Shown here: positions 14,223-15,972 of the stretch, piece by piece | How the letters are laid out: every line of letters starts with the position of its first letter | Position numbering within the stretch: position 1 is the first letter of the stretch | From: an uncultured bacterium | Lineage (GTDB): Bacteria > Bacillota > Clostridia > Lachnospirales > Lachnospiraceae | Assembly: GCA_945871045.1 (NCBI GenBank) | Contig: CAMBUC010000014.1 | Coordinates: 1-15,972 of the forward strand | DNA length: 15,972 bases | Direction of reading: 5' to 3' | Translations under genes and position numbers: made by a program | Notes under the pieces: model-generated | The model's input: only the letters and a program-made list of their open reading frames with translations | What the model was told of the DNA's origin: nothing | The model's database searches: none

Positions 14223-14251
14223 AGTTTACCAGAAGTAAATGAATAAATCAA
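14223..14251 (-). promoter_or_regulatory. Promoter of the toxin mRNA
   Basis: On the minus strand: -35 TTGATT (14251-14246), 17-bp spacer, extended -10 TGGTAAACT with the hexamer at 14228-14223. The predicted start is near 14216, giving a leader of about 90 nt before the 8-codon frame and about 117 nt before the toxin ATG. Between 14252 and 14420 I see no convincing + strand promoter for the following protease gene. Confidence 0.7.
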
Positions 14252-14420
14252 CACAAGATAGAAAGTATGTTCGAAATAATATTTAGGAACGCTTTTCAGA
14301 AAAGATATGTCAAAACTATCATGCGAAAACATAAATCCAACATATTTAAGACACAATTCAGACACATCTTCTAGGTAGACTAAGTATCATCAAAAGAAAA
14401 ACAAAAGGAGATGCATATAT

Positions 14421-15902
14421 ATGGACAACTACAATAATGAATATTCTAATAATAGCACAGATACTTACAGTGGTACGAACGGCTACCCCGTAGACCCTAA
14501 TAATAACAGTTACCATTATACAGGAAATGAAGGGTCGGACAATACAACAAGCAGTTATACTTCCTACAACAGTTACAGTAGCGCCAATACTTATGCGAAC
14601 CAGAACACCACCCAGAATCAGGACCGCTACTACAGCCCCTACGAGCGCCGGACTATGGAAGAGAACGGCGGCAAGCGCCATAAAGAGAAAAAAGAAAAGA
14701 AACAGCACGGATTTGGTGTCACCATTGCCAAGTGCGCATGCCTCGCAGCCGTATTCGGACTGGTAGCAGGTAGCGTATTTGGAGGTGTCAACTACCTGAT
14801 CCCCAATAAAGAGATCCCGGTAGCAGAGTCCCAGACCTCCGCCCTGGCCACAACATCAAAGGACAGCGGCTCGCAAACAGCCACCACCGCAGGCGGCACG
14901 ATCATCGCCACTGACGTATCAGACATCGTAGAAAACGCCATGCCCGCCATCGTAGCCATTACAAATATGACGGTCACTCCGTACCAGACCTGGTTTGGTC
15001 AGACCTACACGCAGGAAAACGACTACGCAGGCAGCGGAATCATCGTCAGCGAAGACGACGAATATCTGTATATCGCCACAAACAACCACGTAGTAGAAGG
15101 CGCAAAGACCTTGACCGTACAGTTCTGTGACGAAAAAACCGTTGCGGCAGAAGTAAAGGGAACAAGTGCCAGCAACGATCTGGCAGTCGTAAAAGTAAAG
15201 AAAGATGACATTGAAGAGGAAACCAAACAAGCCATCAAGATCGCAAAGATCAATGACAACGGCGAAGAGCGAGTGGGCGAACCTGTCATTGCCATCGGAA
15301 ACGCATTAGGATATGGCCAGTCTGTAACCAGTGGAATCATCAGTGCTTTAAACCGTGAAGTCACTGCACAGGACAGCACCACCGGAGAAACCTACACCAA
15401 CAGCCTGACCCAGACTGATGCCAGCATCAACCCCGGAAACTCCGGCGGCGCACTTTTGAACGCACAGGGTGAAGTGATCGGCATCAACTCATCCAAGATG
15501 GGTGGAGATTATGTGGACGGCGTAGGCTTTGCCATCCCCATGACTACTGCAGCACCGATCATCAACGAGTTGATCACAAGAGAAAAAGTATCCGAAGACA
15601 AAGCAGCCTTCCTCGGCATCAACGGAATCGATGTAGATGAATCCGTATCAAAGAACTACAACATGCCCACAGGAATCTGTATCGTAAAAGTATACGAAGG
15701 CAGCGCGGCAGCAGAGGCCGGTTTAAAGAAAGGCGATATCATCACCAAATTCGAAGGACGTGATGTATCCTCTATGGAAGACATGCAGGAACTGTTGCAG
15801 TATCATGCCGCCGGCACAAAAGTGACCATCACCATCAGCCGCGCAGACGATGGCGAATACGTCGAGCAGGAGATCGAAGTAACACTTGGCAGTAAAAATT
15901 AA
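14421..15902 (+). CDS. HtrA/DegP-type membrane-anchored serine protease with PDZ domain
   Basis: Envelope quality-control protease that degrades or refolds damaged exported proteins. The 493 residues begin with an unusual cytoplasmic low-complexity segment rich in Asn, Tyr, Ser and Thr (about 1-75), a Lys/Glu-rich stretch (84-95), one membrane helix (about 99-127), a Ser/Thr linker, then the trypsin-like domain (about 165-385) and a single PDZ domain (about 396-489). The catalytic triad is complete: His223 in TNNHVVEGA, Asp253 in SNDLAVVKV, Ser341 in NPGNSGGALLN. The layout (one helix, one protease, one PDZ) matches Firmicutes HtrA/HtrB/YycK-like proteins. The ATG follows AAAGGAG with 10-bp spacing. 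It appears to be a separate transcription unit, though the promoter is not clear. The stop lies 70 bp before the window end, where I see no gene or terminator. Confidence 0.95.
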   Translation: MDNYNNEYSNNSTDTYSGTNGYPVDPNNNSYHYTGNEGSDNTTSSYTSYNSYSSANTYANQNTTQNQDRYYSPYERRTMEENGGKRHKEKKEKKQHGFGVTIAKCACLAAVFGLVAGSVFGGVNYLIPNKEIPVAESQTSALATTSKDSGSQTATTAGGTIIATDVSDIVENAMPAIVAITNMTVTPYQTWFGQTYTQENDYAGSGIIVSEDDEYLYIATNNHVVEGAKTLTVQFCDEKTVAAEVKGTSASNDLAVVKVKKDDIEEETKQAIKIAKINDNGEERVGEPVIAIGNALGYGQSVTSGIISALNREVTAQDSTTGETYTNSLTQTDASINPGNSGGALLNAQGEVIGINSSKMGGDYVDGVGFAIPMTTAAPIINELITREKVSEDKAAFLGINGIDVDESVSKNYNMPTGICIVKVYEGSAAAEAGLKKGDIITKFEGRDVSSMEDMQELLQYHAAGTKVTITISRADDGEYVEQEIEVTLGSKN

Positions 15903-15972
15903 TAAAATTTCATCTGAACCCGAACGGCTTCCGTAGATACTTCCATGTAAGACACGTTCTCACTCCGCAAAA

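Noticed and set aside
13944..14246. A 100-codon + strand frame across the toxin-antitoxin region
   Set aside because: It runs through a terminator and promoter elements, has odd Asn/Asp/His composition produced by antisense of the Ile/Val helix, and lacks a ribosome site.
14292..14304. CTTTTC-A-GAAAAG palindrome upstream of the protease gene
   Set aside because: Only 6 bp per arm, AT-rich and single; could be an operator but nothing supports it, and it does not match CIRCE or CtsR sites.
1..15972. CRISPR arrays, tRNA or rRNA genes, insertion sequences and prophage genes
   Set aside because: Looked for on both strands and none seen; there are no regularly spaced repeats, transposase motifs or cloverleaf sequences.

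Overview
The window reads as a chromosomal stretch of a low-to-mid GC Gram-positive anaerobe, most likely a Lachnospiraceae-type member of the Clostridia. The basis is the cdaA-cdaR-glmM order, strong GGAGG ribosome sites, teichoic-acid-type genes and protein sequence style; no rRNA or marker gene is present to fix the taxon. Every protein gene is on the + strand except one tiny toxin-like gene at about 14.0 kb.

Layout. 1-4.5 kb: a small three-helix membrane protein, then the c-di-AMP module cdaA-cdaR, glmM, and an HPr-type phosphocarrier. 4.5-10.85 kb: a tightly packed surface-polymer operon: membrane sugar-phosphate transferase, GT2 glycosyltransferase, two CDP-glycerol-type polymerases/transferases flanking a TagGH-like ABC exporter, and a zinc-ribbon mini-protein. 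10.85-12.2 kb: a sigma-A-type promoter, an LCP (LytR-CpsA-Psr) ligase and an intrinsic terminator. 12.2-13.85 kb: glmS, broken in this sequence by an internal frameshifting deletion. 13.86-14.25 kb: a compact convergent two-RNA locus that looks like a type I toxin-antitoxin system. 14.4-15.9 kb: a membrane-anchored HtrA-type serine protease with a PDZ domain.

How the genes fit together. GlmS and GlmM are consecutive steps to UDP-GlcNAc, and CdaA/CdaR/GlmM is a known regulatory complex for c-di-AMP. The operon in the middle uses activated sugars and polyol-phosphates to build a surface polymer on a lipid carrier, TagGH-like proteins export it, and LCP enzymes attach such polymers to peptidoglycan. 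HtrA would handle misfolded envelope proteins. The region is thus an envelope-building block.

The two points most worth a second look are the convergent RNA/toxin locus (13865-14251) and the glmS lesion (near 12276). The former has a 44-residue hydrophobic peptide, a translationally linked 8-residue leader, two good promoters, a shared bidirectional terminator, and direct repeats that let the antisense RNA pair with the toxin leader. The latter removes roughly 64 codons of the glutaminase domain and creates an ATGA stop/start junction that could restart translation of an isomerase-only protein.
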